From assembly GCA_964540535.1 (NCBI GenBank), contig CAZIMO010000009.1, positions 1-64,000 on the forward strand: a DNA stretch of 64,000 bases. Reading direction: 5' to 3'. Below the pieces are notes generated by a model. That model saw only the letters and a program-made list of their open reading frames with translations. It ran no database searches and was not told the origin of the DNA. This DNA is from Fimenecus sp964540535 (GTDB taxonomy: Bacteria > Bacillota > Clostridia > Oscillospirales > Acutalibacteraceae). The translations under genes were made by a program, and so were the position numbers. Below are positions 1 through 8,555 of this stretch, in pieces (position 1 is the first letter of the stretch; every line of letters starts with the position of its first letter).

Positions 1-255
1 TCTCCGAAATACTCAAAATCTTTGATTTTGTAAGTATTTCGTGAGGTTATTATACCATAAGTACGAGGCGGAACAAGTCGCCGAGTGCTGCGATACAATG
101 TTCTCCGAAATACTCAAAATCTTTGATTTTGTAAGTATTTCGTGAGGTTATTATACCGTAAGTACGAGGCGGAACAAGTCGCCGAGTGCTGCGATACAAT
201 GTTCTCCGAAATACTCAAAATCTTTGATTTTGTAAGTATTTCGTGAGGTTATTAT
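1..255. repeat. 101-bp tandem repeat, 2.5 copies
   Basis: Units start at 1, 102 and 203. The first two full units differ at one visible base (ccataag versus ccgtaag), and the third stops after about 53 bp. Each unit holds a strong hairpin (arms CGAAATACT/AGTATTTCG plus CAAAATC/GATTTTG around TTT, at 5-41, 106-142 and 207-243). On the + strand the segment before the hairpin reads as the C-terminus of a protein (ending in VSIS then stop). The unit is not a multiple of three, so the array does not make one long protein. It looks like the tail of an upstream gene plus its terminator copied in tandem. It may extend left of the window. Confidence 0.85.
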
Positions 256-341
256 TATACAAATATAATTATATCTTTTTTTAAAGTTTATGTAAATGCG
301 ATATTTTACCAAATATAACAGCGATTTTTTGGTAATAAATA

Positions 342-376
342 AAAGCGGCGGAAATCCTTAAAATTTCTGCCGCTTT
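342..376 (-). terminator. Intrinsic terminator of the XRE gene
   Basis: The arms AAAGCGGCGGAAAT and ATTTCTGCCGCTTT form a long stem. Read on the - strand it is followed by TTTTATTT. It overlaps the stop codon of the small regulator gene. Nothing else is evident between the tandem repeat (ends about 255) and this hairpin. Confidence 0.8.
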
Positions 377-575
377 ATCTTTCATCGGTTAAACCTAAAA
401 TATAATCGGTTGTCGTATTGTAATATTTTGCAAGAGATATCAGTATTGCCGTGGGTATATCTCTCTGTCCTAATTCATAATTGCTGTAAACCTGCTGTGA
501 GCAATGAAGCACCTCTGACACCTGTTTTTGGGTTAAATCGCTGTCCTCACGCAAATCCCGTATTCGTCTGTACAT
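375..575 (-). CDS. Small XRE-family (Cro/cI-type) transcriptional regulator
   Basis: This is a 66-residue single-domain helix-turn-helix protein. The fold is visible as IRDLREDSDLTQKQVSEVL, then SQQVYSNYELGQR (recognition helix region), then ISLAKYYNTTTDYILGLT, the classic ending of Cro/cI proteins in Firmicutes. It has no dimerisation or sensor domain, so it probably acts as a small DNA-binding repressor. I chose the inner ATG at 575 because the domain begins there; the open frame extends to 662 but that part does not resemble the family. It is divergent from the VanZ-like operon, and direct repeats at that operon's promoter could be its operators. No phage genes adjoin it. Confidence 0.85.
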   Translation of the reverse strand: MYRRIRDLREDSDLTQKQVSEVLHCSQQVYSNYELGQRDIPTAILISLAKYYNTTTDYILGLTDER

Positions 576-617
576 TATCATCACCGATAATAGTATAGGC
601 CACAACAAAATGCGGTA

Positions 618-646
618 TTGACTTTTACTGCATTTTGCGGTATAAT
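618..646 (+). promoter_or_regulatory. Sigma-A-type promoter of the VanZ-like operon
   Basis: TTGACT (618-623), 17-bp spacer, TATAAT (641-646). The octamer TGCGGTAT occurs at 611-618 and again at 636-643, touching the -35 and -10 boxes, 25 bp apart. This is a plausible operator pair, possibly for the divergent XRE protein (inference). Confidence 0.75.
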
Positions 647-684
647 TGCCATAAACCAACAAAAAGTGGCAAAGGGTTACTGCT

Positions 685-1095
685 GTGAGAAAAAAATATC
701 TGTTTTATTTTATAAATATAGCCTTTCCTCTTACTGCCGGACTGGTAATTTACCTTTTTTGCTACAAAGGAACGCATATAAACACCGTATTTTCTCAACT
801 TTTCGAGTTTGAACTGCCTTATTTTCACGGTGATAGTTTTGTTTATCGCTTCATCACCTGTTGGGCTTGCGATATTCTTTGGGCTTATTCGCTCACTTGC
901 TCTCTGTACTTATGTTTTAAGGATTTCAAAAATTCATTGCTGATTTCAGTTGTGCTTTCTGCGCTGTTATCAATAATTCTTGAGATTTTGCAATTGCTTG
1001 GGGCAATACAGGGAACCTTTGATTTGTTGGATATTATTTTTGAAATTTCGGCAATTGGATTTGCCGTTATAATAATAAAAAGGAGTTTTTCATAA
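685..1095 (+). CDS. VanZ-like membrane protein
   Basis: A 136-residue membrane protein with about four hydrophobic segments. The motif EILQLLGAIQGTFDLLDIIF near residues 98-120 is typical of the VanZ-like family (ExLQ followed by GxFDxxD). VanZ gives low-level teicoplanin resistance in enterococci; most homologues have no known role, so no resistance function should be assumed. The start is GTG at 685 behind AAAGGG. The gene is first in a three-gene + strand operon, and its stop codon overlaps the next ATG by one base (TAATG), suggesting translational coupling. Confidence 0.75.
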   Translation: MRKKYLFYFINIAFPLTAGLVIYLFCYKGTHINTVFSQLFEFELPYFHGDSFVYRFITCWACDILWAYSLTCSLYLCFKDFKNSLLISVVLSALLSIILEILQLLGAIQGTFDLLDIIFEISAIGFAVIIIKRSFS

Positions 1096-1619
1096 TGAAA
1101 AAAATTTTAGCAGTTCTTTTATCAATTCTTGTTCTTGCCTCTTTTACTGTTTTTGCAGTAGGAAGCGGTGATGCCGACTCGGCAAGCGTTTCAAAGAGTG
1201 ACGGCGCAAGCCCTCCTGACAGTGAAAATGCAGAAAGCAAGGATTTAAGCGTTTCTGTCGGCGATGTGCTTACAACATCAAATCTTGAAATCACTTACAA
1301 TGAATCGGGTGAATACACAGGATATTCAAAATATCTTGCTCCTGCTGACGGTAAGAAAATCATTTATATTGATTTGACCGCAAAAAATATCGCCGAAAGC
1401 GATGCTTATATTTCATATTTTGAATTTTCGTGCTATGCCGACGATGTTGCGGCAGAAGCTTATTACGGAGCAGACGACGGTATTTCAGCCACTATTTCAT
1501 CTGGCAGAAGTACATCGGGCAGAGTATACTTTGAAGTTCCGAAAGATGCAGAAAGCATTGAAATTGAATATGAAACAGATTTTTGGGACAACCAAAAGGC
1601 AATATTTATTGTAAAATAA
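1095..1619 (+). CDS. Secreted DUF4352-like (Ig-fold) protein
   Basis: 174 residues. An N-terminal signal peptide (MKKILAVLLSILVLASFTVFA) ends without a lipobox cysteine, so the protein is probably released or held by its N-terminal helix. A low-complexity Ser/Asp/Glu linker covers about residues 23-50. The remainder is a beta-rich domain with the pattern GKKIIYIDLTAKN ... GRVYFEVPKDAESIEIEY, which resembles DUF4352/telokin-like domains common on clostridial surface proteins. Function unknown. It sits between the VanZ-like and TM2 genes in the same operon. Confidence 0.65.
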   Translation: MKKILAVLLSILVLASFTVFAVGSGDADSASVSKSDGASPPDSENAESKDLSVSVGDVLTTSNLEITYNESGEYTGYSKYLAPADGKKIIYIDLTAKNIAESDAYISYFEFSCYADDVAAEAYYGADDGISATISSGRSTSGRVYFEVPKDAESIEIEYETDFWDNQKAIFIVK

Positions 1620-1637
1620 TATAAGGAGAATTAAAAA

Positions 1638-2030
1638 ATGGAAACACAAAACAGCGCAACAATTCAAGAAGAAACAAAATTTTGCAAGCACTGCGGTCAG
1701 AAAATCGCAAAAGACGCGGTAGTTTGCTCATATTGCGGAAAGCAGGTTGAATTGCTTAATCAAGCACCGTCTGCGCAACCTCAAGTGGTAATCAACAATT
1801 CAAATATGAACACAAACACAAACATTAACGGTGCCTTCGGCAAGCCCAGAAACAAATGGGTTGCATTTTGCCTTTGCTTTTTCCTGGGATTTTTCGGCGC
1901 TCATAAGTTCTATGAGGGTAAAGCAGGAATGGGAATACTTTACATCTTTACCTTCGGTTTGTTCGGAATAGGCGTACTCATTGATTTAATTGTTATTTTA
2001 ACAAAGCCAAATCCATATTACACAAAATAA
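1638..2030 (+). CDS. Zinc-ribbon and TM2 domain membrane protein
   Basis: 130 residues. A zinc ribbon with two CxxC pairs (CKHCG and CSYCG) lies at about residues 16-36, followed by an Asn-rich linker. A TM2 domain covers residues 73-130, with the family signature around FFLGFFGAHKFYEGKAGMG and two transmembrane helices. TM2 proteins are widespread and functionally unassigned. Its RBS (AAGGAG, 1623-1628) lies just after the previous stop codon, so it is the third gene of the operon, which ends at the terminator at 2045-2079. Confidence 0.85.
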   Translation: METQNSATIQEETKFCKHCGQKIAKDAVVCSYCGKQVELLNQAPSAQPQVVINNSNMNTNTNINGAFGKPRNKWVAFCLCFFLGFFGAHKFYEGKAGMGILYIFTFGLFGIGVLIDLIVILTKPNPYYTK

Positions 2031-2044
2031 CATACACTAAAAAT

Positions 2045-2079
2045 AAAAGGGTGGCGGAAAATTTTCCGTCACCCTTTTT
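2045..2079. terminator. Bidirectional terminator between converging operons
   Basis: AAAAGGGTGGCGGAAA pairs with TTTCCGTCACCCTTTT around a two-base loop. T-runs on both sides allow it to end both the TM2 operon (+) and iolG (-). Confidence 0.85.
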
Positions 2080-2093
2080 GTATGTATTGTCGA

Positions 2094-3101
2094 TTACTGA
2101 ATTTCAGAAAGCTTAACAGGTCTGTGCTCATTAGCTGATTTCTCGGCAGCGAGCGCAATTTTAACTGACTGCAAGCCTGCATGAATACCAACGGGAACTT
2201 CTTTATTGTTTACGCAAGCATCAACAAACTGTCTAACCTCTTCTGAGAATGATTCCATATATCTTTCAAGGAAGAAATAGAGGGGCTTTTCGCCTGTTAC
2301 ACCGTTTGCATCTGAAACAACAGCTGTTGAGAGTGTATCGTTAGCAGTTGCAACCATACCCTTTGAACCGAAAAGTTCTGCTCTTTGGTCATATCCGTAC
2401 ATAGCTTGACGGGAGTTATCAATAACAGCCAATGCACCGTTCGCCATTTTAAGAGAAATAATAGCTGTATCAAAATCGCCGTACTCACGAATGCCCGGGT
2501 TAATCAAAGCATCTGCATAAACATAAAGCTCTTCAACATCGCTGTTTGTAAGGAAGCAAGCCATATCGAAATCGTGAATTGTCATATCAAGGAAAATGCT
2601 TGCTGCACAATAGCCAACAGGAGGTGCCTGCGGGTCACGGGATGTGATTTTAAGAATTTGAGCTTCACCGATTTTGCCCTCATCATAAGCCTTGCGGACT
2701 GCCGCAAAGTTGTGGTCAAAACGGCGGTTAAAGCCTACCTGGAACTTAATTTCGGGGTGAGCTTTGAGAGCGTCTGCAATTTCAAGAATCTTATCAACTG
2801 TATTTGCGAGAGGTTTCTCACAGAAAACATGCTTGCCTGCTTCAATAGCCTCAATGGAAATAGGAGCGTGAGTATCAGTTGAAGAGCAGACCATAACTGC
2901 GTCGATTTCACTGTCCTCAATGATTTTTTTGTAATCTGTATAGACTTTCTCAACACCGAAGCCCTCGCAGAATGCACGGGTTTCGTCATTCATAAAGGGG
3001 TCTGCAATAGCTACTACTTCAGCATTTTTTACATGGTATGAAATTGATTCAAGGTGCACCTTGCCGATTCTGCCGGCACCTATAATACCGATTTTTAACA
3101 T
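2094..3101 (-). CDS. iolG: Inositol 2-dehydrogenase
   Basis: 335 residues, usual length. It oxidises myo-inositol to 2-keto-myo-inositol (scyllo-inosose) with NAD+, the first step of inositol catabolism. The Rossmann motif GIIGAGRIGKVH is at the N-terminus; the GFO/IDH/MocA signature EKPL is near residue 95 and the catalytic Asp/His pair is in DMTIHDFD near 172-179. The start ATG at 3101 has an RBS (AGGAGG). It is the last gene of the iol cluster and is separated from iolA by a structured 257-bp gap. Substrate specificity within this family is assigned from the cluster context. Confidence 0.9.
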   Translation of the reverse strand: MLKIGIIGAGRIGKVHLESISYHVKNAEVVAIADPFMNDETRAFCEGFGVEKVYTDYKKIIEDSEIDAVMVCSSTDTHAPISIEAIEAGKHVFCEKPLANTVDKILEIADALKAHPEIKFQVGFNRRFDHNFAAVRKAYDEGKIGEAQILKITSRDPQAPPVGYCAASIFLDMTIHDFDMACFLTNSDVEELYVYADALINPGIREYGDFDTAIISLKMANGALAVIDNSRQAMYGYDQRAELFGSKGMVATANDTLSTAVVSDANGVTGEKPLYFFLERYMESFSEEVRQFVDACVNNKEVPVGIHAGLQSVKIALAAEKSANEHRPVKLSEIQ

Positions 3102-3144
3102 ATTATATTCCTCCTAAACATAATATTATTATTTTTGCAATTTT

Positions 3145-3240
3145 GACGGCGGGAGCAAGATTACTCGCCTGTCGATTCAGACATCGCTTCTGCTCATTTC
3201 ATTCGCAGAGGTGTCCGCCGGACACCCGTGCCCCCGCTCT
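3145..3240. repeat. GC-rich multi-hairpin intergenic element
   Basis: This block is much more GC-rich than its AT-rich surroundings. It contains several nested inverted repeats: GTGTCC/GGACAC around GCC (3211-3225), TCTGC/GCAGA, TGTC/GACA, and outer GCGGG/CCCGC. It has no convincing ORF. From memory it resembles dispersed intergenic repeats found in gut Ruminococcaceae, but I cannot search for copies. It would be part of the transcript leader of iolG. Confidence 0.5.
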
Positions 3241-3253
3241 ACAAACGACAACA

Positions 3254-3356
3254 TAATTTTGAGATAGAATTTCGTAAGACAAGGCTTGCCGCCGCAGGAA
3301 TATGTGAATATTTCAAGGCGGCATAATGCAGTATTACGGAATTATAGCCAAAATTA
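3254..3356. repeat. MITE-like or large-hairpin element after iolA
   Basis: The ends are imperfect inverted repeats of about 23 bp (3254-3277 and 3334-3356, both beginning TAATTTTG when read inward). Inside lies a GCCGCC/GGCGGC stem (3288-3293 with 3317-3322), and inside that GAATAT/ATATTTC. The whole unit can fold into one long hairpin immediately downstream of the iolA stop codon. It could be a miniature mobile element or an RNA-processing/termination hairpin. No ORF is present. Confidence 0.5.
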
Positions 3357-3358
3357 AA

Positions 3359-4867
3359 TTAGATTGTGCCGTCCCAGGTTGAAACATTTGTGCTTGTCTT
3401 TTCTTCTTCGTCAAACCAGTGAGTTGTAACTGCCTTTGATTCTGTATAGAAGCGATAAGCGTCTTTGCCCAAGCAATGAAGATCACCGAAGAATGATCGC
3501 TTATGACCGGAGAACGGGAAAAAGCCTACGGGAACAGGAATACCAACATTGATACCAACCTGACCGCCATCTGTATAGCGTGCAAACTCTCTTGCAAAAT
3601 ATCCGCTCTGTGTATAAATAACAGAACCGTTGGCATATGGGTTATCATTCATAATTTTAAGACCCTCTTCAAAGTTCTTGCAGCGCTTAATGCAAAGAAC
3701 AGGTCCGAATACCTCTTCGTCACCGATAGTCATATCAGCAGTAACCTTATCAAAGATTGTAGGTCCTACGAAATAGCCATTTTCATAGCCCTCAACCTTG
3801 ACATTGCGGCCGTCGAGAACAAGCTCTGCGCCCTCGTCAACGCCCTTCTGAATATCAGCAAGAACTTCTTTGTAGTGCTTTTCATATGTAATCGGTCCGA
3901 GCTTTGAGGTTTTATCCCAAGCAGGGCCAACCTTAATTTTTGAAGCCTGTTTAACAAGCTCTGCAACAAATTTATCTGCAATAGCTTCTTCAACTACACA
4001 GCATGAAAGAGCCATACAACGCTGACCTGCACAGCCGTAAGCAGAGTTGATAACACCTGCAACTGTTCTTTCAAGAGCGCAGTCTGACATAACAAGAGCG
4101 TGGTTCTTTGCCTGGCAAAGAGCTTGACAGCGCTTGCCCGAAGCAGCGGCTCTCTGATAAATTTTAAGACCTACAGGAGTTGAACCGACGAATGTGATAC
4201 CCTTAACATCGGGATGGTCAAGAATTGTGTTGATTTCATTTCTTGAACAGGTAACAATATTGATAACACCGTCGGGAACACCTGCTTCTTTATAGATTTT
4301 TGCAAACATCATTGCAGTTTTAGGTGTAAGAGAAGCGGCTTTAAGCACCATTGTGTTACCTGTTGCGATACAGGTAGGAGCCATCCAACCGAACGGAATC
4401 ATTGCCGGGAAATTAACCGGAACAATACCTGCGAATACGCCGAGAGGCTCACGGTATTTAACTGTGTCATAACCCTTTGATGCATCCATAATGCTTTCGC
4501 CCATCATAAGTGAAGGAACCTGTGTTGCAAGCTCTGTACCCTCTTTAGCTTTGAGAACATCGCCCTCAGATTCGCTCCAAACCTTACCGTTTTCACAGGC
4601 AACGCACATTGTAAGCTCTTCCATATCACGGATGATAAGCTCACGGATTTTGTAAAGAATTTGCGCTCTCTTGATTGCAGGAGTTGCTCTCCAGCCCGGA
4701 TATGCGTTCTTTGCAGCTTCAATTGCTTCAAGAACTTCATCGTTTGTACAGCAAGGCGCTTGACCTGTTATTTCGCCTGTACTTGGGTTGTGAAGATCAT
4801 ACCAAACATCTGTTTTTGAATCTTTGAACTGACCGTTCACAAAATACTGTAATTTTTCTACTGCCAT
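3359..4867 (-). CDS. iolA: CoA-acylating (methyl)malonate-semialdehyde dehydrogenase
   Basis: 502 residues. It converts malonate semialdehyde, CoA and NAD+ to acetyl-CoA, CO2 and NADH, the last step of inositol catabolism. Aldehyde dehydrogenase features are visible: GITFVGSTPVG for NAD binding, the catalytic cysteine in GCAGQRCMA, and EEVFGPVL near the C-terminus. In this position it is the MmsA/IolA subfamily, which acylates CoA rather than forming a free acid. Start ATG at 4867 follows AAGGAG. It lies 42 bp after iolE in the iol operon. Confidence 0.9.
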   Translation of the reverse strand: MAVEKLQYFVNGQFKDSKTDVWYDLHNPSTGEITGQAPCCTNDEVLEAIEAAKNAYPGWRATPAIKRAQILYKIRELIIRDMEELTMCVACENGKVWSESEGDVLKAKEGTELATQVPSLMMGESIMDASKGYDTVKYREPLGVFAGIVPVNFPAMIPFGWMAPTCIATGNTMVLKAASLTPKTAMMFAKIYKEAGVPDGVINIVTCSRNEINTILDHPDVKGITFVGSTPVGLKIYQRAAASGKRCQALCQAKNHALVMSDCALERTVAGVINSAYGCAGQRCMALSCCVVEEAIADKFVAELVKQASKIKVGPAWDKTSKLGPITYEKHYKEVLADIQKGVDEGAELVLDGRNVKVEGYENGYFVGPTIFDKVTADMTIGDEEVFGPVLCIKRCKNFEEGLKIMNDNPYANGSVIYTQSGYFAREFARYTDGGQVGINVGIPVPVGFFPFSGHKRSFFGDLHCLGKDAYRFYTESKAVTTHWFDEEEKTSTNVSTWDGTI

Positions 4868-4909
4868 TTTGTATTTACTCCTTTTGGGATTATTTATTAT
4901 TAGGTTTAA

Positions 4910-5803
4910 TTAAAGGCCGGAAACTTCGTTAATGTACTTGCGCGCCTTGAGTGCATACTCGAAAGGATTTGCAATTGCAGGGTCCTGCTCTGCCTCAACA
5001 AGAACATAGCCCTCATAGCCTGTTTCTTCAAGAACATCGAAAACAGGTTTAAAATCGATTGCACCGTCGCCGGGAACTGTAAAAGCACCTGCTCTTACGC
5101 CCTGCAAAAAGCTCATTTTTTCTGCCTTAACCTTTGCAACAACCTCAGGACGTATGTCTTTAAGATGCACATGGCGAACTCTGTTTGCATACTTTTTAAG
5201 AACTGCCATATAATCCTCACCGCAATATGCAAGGTGGCCTGTATCAAAAAGAAGTCCGAAAAGCTCGGGGTCTGTGTTTTCCATCATTCTGTCAATTTCA
5301 GCCGCAGTTTGAACAACTGTACCCATATGATGATGGAAGCAAAGCTTAATGCCCATATCCTTTGCAACCTTACCAAGCTTATTTATGCCTGTGCAAAGCA
5401 TATCCCACTCTTCATCGTTCATAACATATTTATCATCAAAAACAGAAAGGTCTGTGCCTTGAATTGAGTGACCCTGCTCTGAAATGCCGACAACCTTTGC
5501 ACCCATTTCTTTGAGGAAAGTGATATGCTCAATGAAATCCTTTTCAACCTCTTCATAGGGCTTTGTTGTTAAAAAGCTTGAGAACCAAGCGTTACAAATC
5601 TGCATTCCGCGAAGTTCAAGCGCGTGTTTAAGTACCTTTGTATCACGGGGATATTTGTTGCCGACCTCACATCCTGTGAAGCCTGCAAGTGCCATTTCAG
5701 AAATGCACTGCTCAAATGTGTTTTCAGCACCAAGGTCGGGCATATCGTCATTGGTCCAAGCGATAGGTGCAATACCGAGTTTTACTTTTGACTTATCAAG
5801 CAT
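4910..5803 (-). CDS. iolE: myo-Inosose-2 dehydratase
   Basis: 297 residues, usual length. It dehydrates 2-keto-myo-inositol to 3D-(3,5/4)-trihydroxycyclohexane-1,2-dione. It is a xylose-isomerase-like TIM barrel: the family N-terminus KLGIAPIAWTNDDMPDLG is present, with metal-ligand regions HHHMGTVV, DTGHLAYCG, HVHLKDI and a C-terminal EAEQDP motif. ATG at 5803 follows AAGGAG, which lies at the very end of iolD (1-bp gap between genes), so the two are translationally linked. Confidence 0.92.
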   Translation of the reverse strand: MLDKSKVKLGIAPIAWTNDDMPDLGAENTFEQCISEMALAGFTGCEVGNKYPRDTKVLKHALELRGMQICNAWFSSFLTTKPYEEVEKDFIEHITFLKEMGAKVVGISEQGHSIQGTDLSVFDDKYVMNDEEWDMLCTGINKLGKVAKDMGIKLCFHHHMGTVVQTAAEIDRMMENTDPELFGLLFDTGHLAYCGEDYMAVLKKYANRVRHVHLKDIRPEVVAKVKAEKMSFLQGVRAGAFTVPGDGAIDFKPVFDVLEETGYEGYVLVEAEQDPAIANPFEYALKARKYINEVSGL

Positions 5804-5804
5804 A

Positions 5805-7724
5805 TTAGTATCTCCTTGCTTTGTTTTTATTTTCTTCCTTCTCTGCGAAGGCTTTGTTTACTTTTTCGTTCTTTGAAACAGACGGAACACCTGTGTGCCA
5901 CCAAGCGCCGTAGCCGTCAGTCATAGTTTTTGGCAGAACCTTGATGTCAATAAGTGTTGAAACTGTCTGTTTTTGTGAATCAATGAGAGCAAATTCAAGC
6001 TCTTCCATAGTTTTTGCGGTGTATGTTTTACAGCCGTAGCCTTCGGCTGCCTTTGCAAAGTCAATTGGAACAAGTCCGCCGAGCAAATCGCCGTTTTCAT
6101 CACGGTAACGGAATTCTGTTGCAAGATTACCAACGCCGTTTGACATTTCAAGGTTGTTGATACAGCCGAAGCCGCTGTTATCGAACAGCAAAACATTGAT
6201 TTTCTTTTTTTCTTGAATACTTGTAACGAGCTCGCTGTGAAGCATTAAATAACTTCCGTCACCGCACATTGCATACGACTCACATTCGGGATGCGCCATT
6301 TTTGAGCCTAATGCACCTGCAATTTCATAACCCATACATGAATAACCGTATTCCATATTGTATGAATAACGGCTGTCAGATGTCCACATTCTCTGCAAAC
6401 AGCCCGGCAGTGAGCCTGCCGCGCCTGTGCACATTGCGTTTTTGGGTATTAACTTGCGAATAAGCGCCAAAGCCGATGTCTGTGTAATTACACCGCCGAT
6501 TGTTTCAACAAATTCGGGGATAGTTTTTTCGTAACGGGCAGAAATGAGAGGCTCAAAATTCTCGTCATACTTATAATTTGCAAGACGCTCCATTTCTTTG
6601 TCCCAATCAGCCTTTGCATTCGCAATTTCATTTGTATATGCCGATTTATAATCAGCCTTACGAAGCTCGTTGCCGAGTGCAATAATACCGAGCTTTGCAT
6701 CAGCTACCATTTTTACGGCGTCAAGCTTATATGCGTCAAAGCGTGATGTATTGATTGTAACTACCTTAACATCCGCTCTGAAAAGTGACTTTGAAGCTGT
6801 TGTGAAGTCTGAAAAACGGGTACCGATACCGATAATAACATCTGCATTATCAGCAATCACATTGCCCGCTGAATTACCTGTAACACCAAGACCGCCGAGA
6901 TTATAGCTGTTTGATGAAAGACAAGCGGTTTTACCGCTTTGTGTTTCTGCAAAAGGAATATTGAACTCTGCGCAGAACTTTTCAAGCTCTTCGCCTGCTT
7001 CTGAATAGCGAACACCGCCGCCGCAGACTACAAGAGGTCTCTTTGCATTCTTAACAACATTCAAAACATCTTCAAGCTCTTCGCAAGCTACAGGCATACG
7101 AGCTATTTTATGTACTCTTTTCCGGAAGAATGAATCGGGATAATCATAGCTTTCGCCCTCAACATCCTGACAAAGAGAAATTGCAACCGCGCCTGTATCT
7201 GCTGTATCAGTAAGCACACGCATTGCGTTAATCATTGCTGACATCAACTGTTCGGGGCGCTGAATTCTGTCCCAATAGCGGGTAACAGCCTTATAAGCGT
7301 CATTTGTAGTTGTTGCAAGTGAATTTATCTGCTCAAACTGCTGAAGAACAGGGTCGGGCTGTCTTGTAGCAAATGTATCGGCAGGGAACAAGAGCAACGG
7401 TACATTATTAACTGTTGCTGTTGCCGCCGCAGTAATCATATTTGCCGCGCCCGGACCTATTGATGATGAGCAAGCTATAATTTTTCTTCTGTTATTCATC
7501 TTTGCAAAAGCAGTTGCCACATGAGCCATACCCTGCTCGTTTTTGCCTTGATAAACACGGAGTCCGCCCTTATCTGAATCAAGAGCTTCGCCGAGTCCCA
7601 AAACAATACCGTGACCGAAAATAGTAAAAATTCCGTCAACGAACTTTGTTTCGACACCGTCAAAAGACACATACTGATTGTCAAGGAACTTAACAAGAGC
7701 CTGTGCCATTGTCATTTTTGCCAT
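5805..7724 (-). CDS. iolD: 3D-(3,5/4)-trihydroxycyclohexane-1,2-dione acylhydrolase (ThDP)
   Basis: 639 residues, usual length. It hydrolytically opens the inositol-derived ring to 5-deoxy-D-glucuronate. It is a thiamine-diphosphate enzyme of the acetolactate synthase superfamily. The ThDP/Mg2+ motif starts at GDGSYLML and ends near LFDNSGFGCINN; the N-terminal pyrimidine domain contains IGPGAANMITAA. Start ATG at 7724 has GAGGTG upstream. It lies between iolB and iolE. Confidence 0.93.
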   Translation of the reverse strand: MAKMTMAQALVKFLDNQYVSFDGVETKFVDGIFTIFGHGIVLGLGEALDSDKGGLRVYQGKNEQGMAHVATAFAKMNNRRKIIACSSSIGPGAANMITAAATATVNNVPLLLFPADTFATRQPDPVLQQFEQINSLATTTNDAYKAVTRYWDRIQRPEQLMSAMINAMRVLTDTADTGAVAISLCQDVEGESYDYPDSFFRKRVHKIARMPVACEELEDVLNVVKNAKRPLVVCGGGVRYSEAGEELEKFCAEFNIPFAETQSGKTACLSSNSYNLGGLGVTGNSAGNVIADNADVIIGIGTRFSDFTTASKSLFRADVKVVTINTSRFDAYKLDAVKMVADAKLGIIALGNELRKADYKSAYTNEIANAKADWDKEMERLANYKYDENFEPLISARYEKTIPEFVETIGGVITQTSALALIRKLIPKNAMCTGAAGSLPGCLQRMWTSDSRYSYNMEYGYSCMGYEIAGALGSKMAHPECESYAMCGDGSYLMLHSELVTSIQEKKKINVLLFDNSGFGCINNLEMSNGVGNLATEFRYRDENGDLLGGLVPIDFAKAAEGYGCKTYTAKTMEELEFALIDSQKQTVSTLIDIKVLPKTMTDGYGAWWHTGVPSVSKNEKVNKAFAEKEENKNKARRY

Positions 7725-7761
7725 AACTTCACCTCATATTGAAAGTAAGAACTTTACTTAT

Positions 7762-8529
7762 TTATAAATCTAACAACCATTTATGTTTTGGGTCGTCAAT
7801 TCGTGTTTTTACCCATGGGTCACCGTCGAGATGACGAATCATCCACACATAGCACATTGAATATCCCGGAGCGGCAACCTGCTGATGTGTTTTCATTGGT
7901 GTAATGCAAAGAACACCTTGATCCTCAACCTTATAAGCGTCATCGCCGTTAAAGCCTACGCCGAAGCCCTGCGGTTTGTCAAACTCATAGTAATAAACCT
8001 CCGGCTGGGGATGATAGTGAGGCGGATAGCTCGACCAGCAGCCCGGTTTATGAATAACCTCGCCCAAAACAAGATTTGAGTAAGGAGCATTCTCATAGTC
8101 AAAAAGCGTAAGTACTTGACGGTGAGCAGTTCCGTTCCACTGATCCTTACCGAATTCCTGCAAAATTACATTTTCGGGACTGTACCAAACACAGCCGAAA
8201 TCATTTGCATTGTCGGTTTGCTGAATAAGAATTCTTGATTCTGCATTTGCCGTTACCGTTACTTCGTTGTTCCTTGAAAAATGAACGCAGTACGGGCGGT
8301 CAGTAAACTGATTTGCGCGCTTTGCATTTTCAGTTTTGCCGTCAAAAATATACTGAACATCGCCTGCAATCAAAAGAATTGCGGTTTCGTTTTCAGCATC
8401 GCAAACCGTAATGCTCTCCCCTGCTTTTAACAGCTTAACCTTTATATTCATAAGCATATCGGCATTCACGCCGTTCATTTCGCAGAGAATTTTCTCGTTG
8501 TTTAAATTATAGCTTGGATTTTCGTACAT
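7762..8529 (-). CDS. iolB: 5-Deoxy-glucuronate isomerase
   Basis: 255 residues. It isomerises 5-deoxy-D-glucuronate to 2-deoxy-5-keto-D-gluconate. It is a double cupin; the metal-binding motif YPPHYHPQPEVYYYEF and the GFGVGFNGDDAY stretch match the family. The open frame runs to 8646, but the correct start is the ATG at 8529 behind AAGGTGAT, since the extra 39 residues are unlike IolB and overlap the upstream gene. It lies 26 bp downstream of the SanA-like gene in the same transcript. Confidence 0.92.
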   Translation of the reverse strand: MYENPSYNLNNEKILCEMNGVNADMLMNIKVKLLKAGESITVCDAENETAILLIAGDVQYIFDGKTENAKRANQFTDRPYCVHFSRNNEVTVTANAESRILIQQTDNANDFGCVWYSPENVILQEFGKDQWNGTAHRQVLTLFDYENAPYSNLVLGEVIHKPGCWSSYPPHYHPQPEVYYYEFDKPQGFGVGFNGDDAYKVEDQGVLCITPMKTHQQVAAPGYSMCYVWMIRHLDGDPWVKTRIDDPKHKWLLDL

Positions 8530-8555
8530 ATAATCACCTTTATATATAGTATAAA

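Noticed and set aside
1..255. CRISPR array
   Set aside because: The 101-bp period has no variable spacers; whole units are nearly identical, and no cas genes are present.
685..1095. Teicoplanin resistance gene
   Set aside because: Only the VanZ-like fold is shared; no van genes are linked, so a resistance call is unsupported.
375..2030. Prophage remnant
   Set aside because: The XRE regulator stands alone; no integrase, structural gene or attachment site is present nearby.
3102..3358. Known riboswitch upstream of iolG
   Set aside because: No riboswitch consensus is recognisable, and inverted terminal repeats fit a repeat element better.
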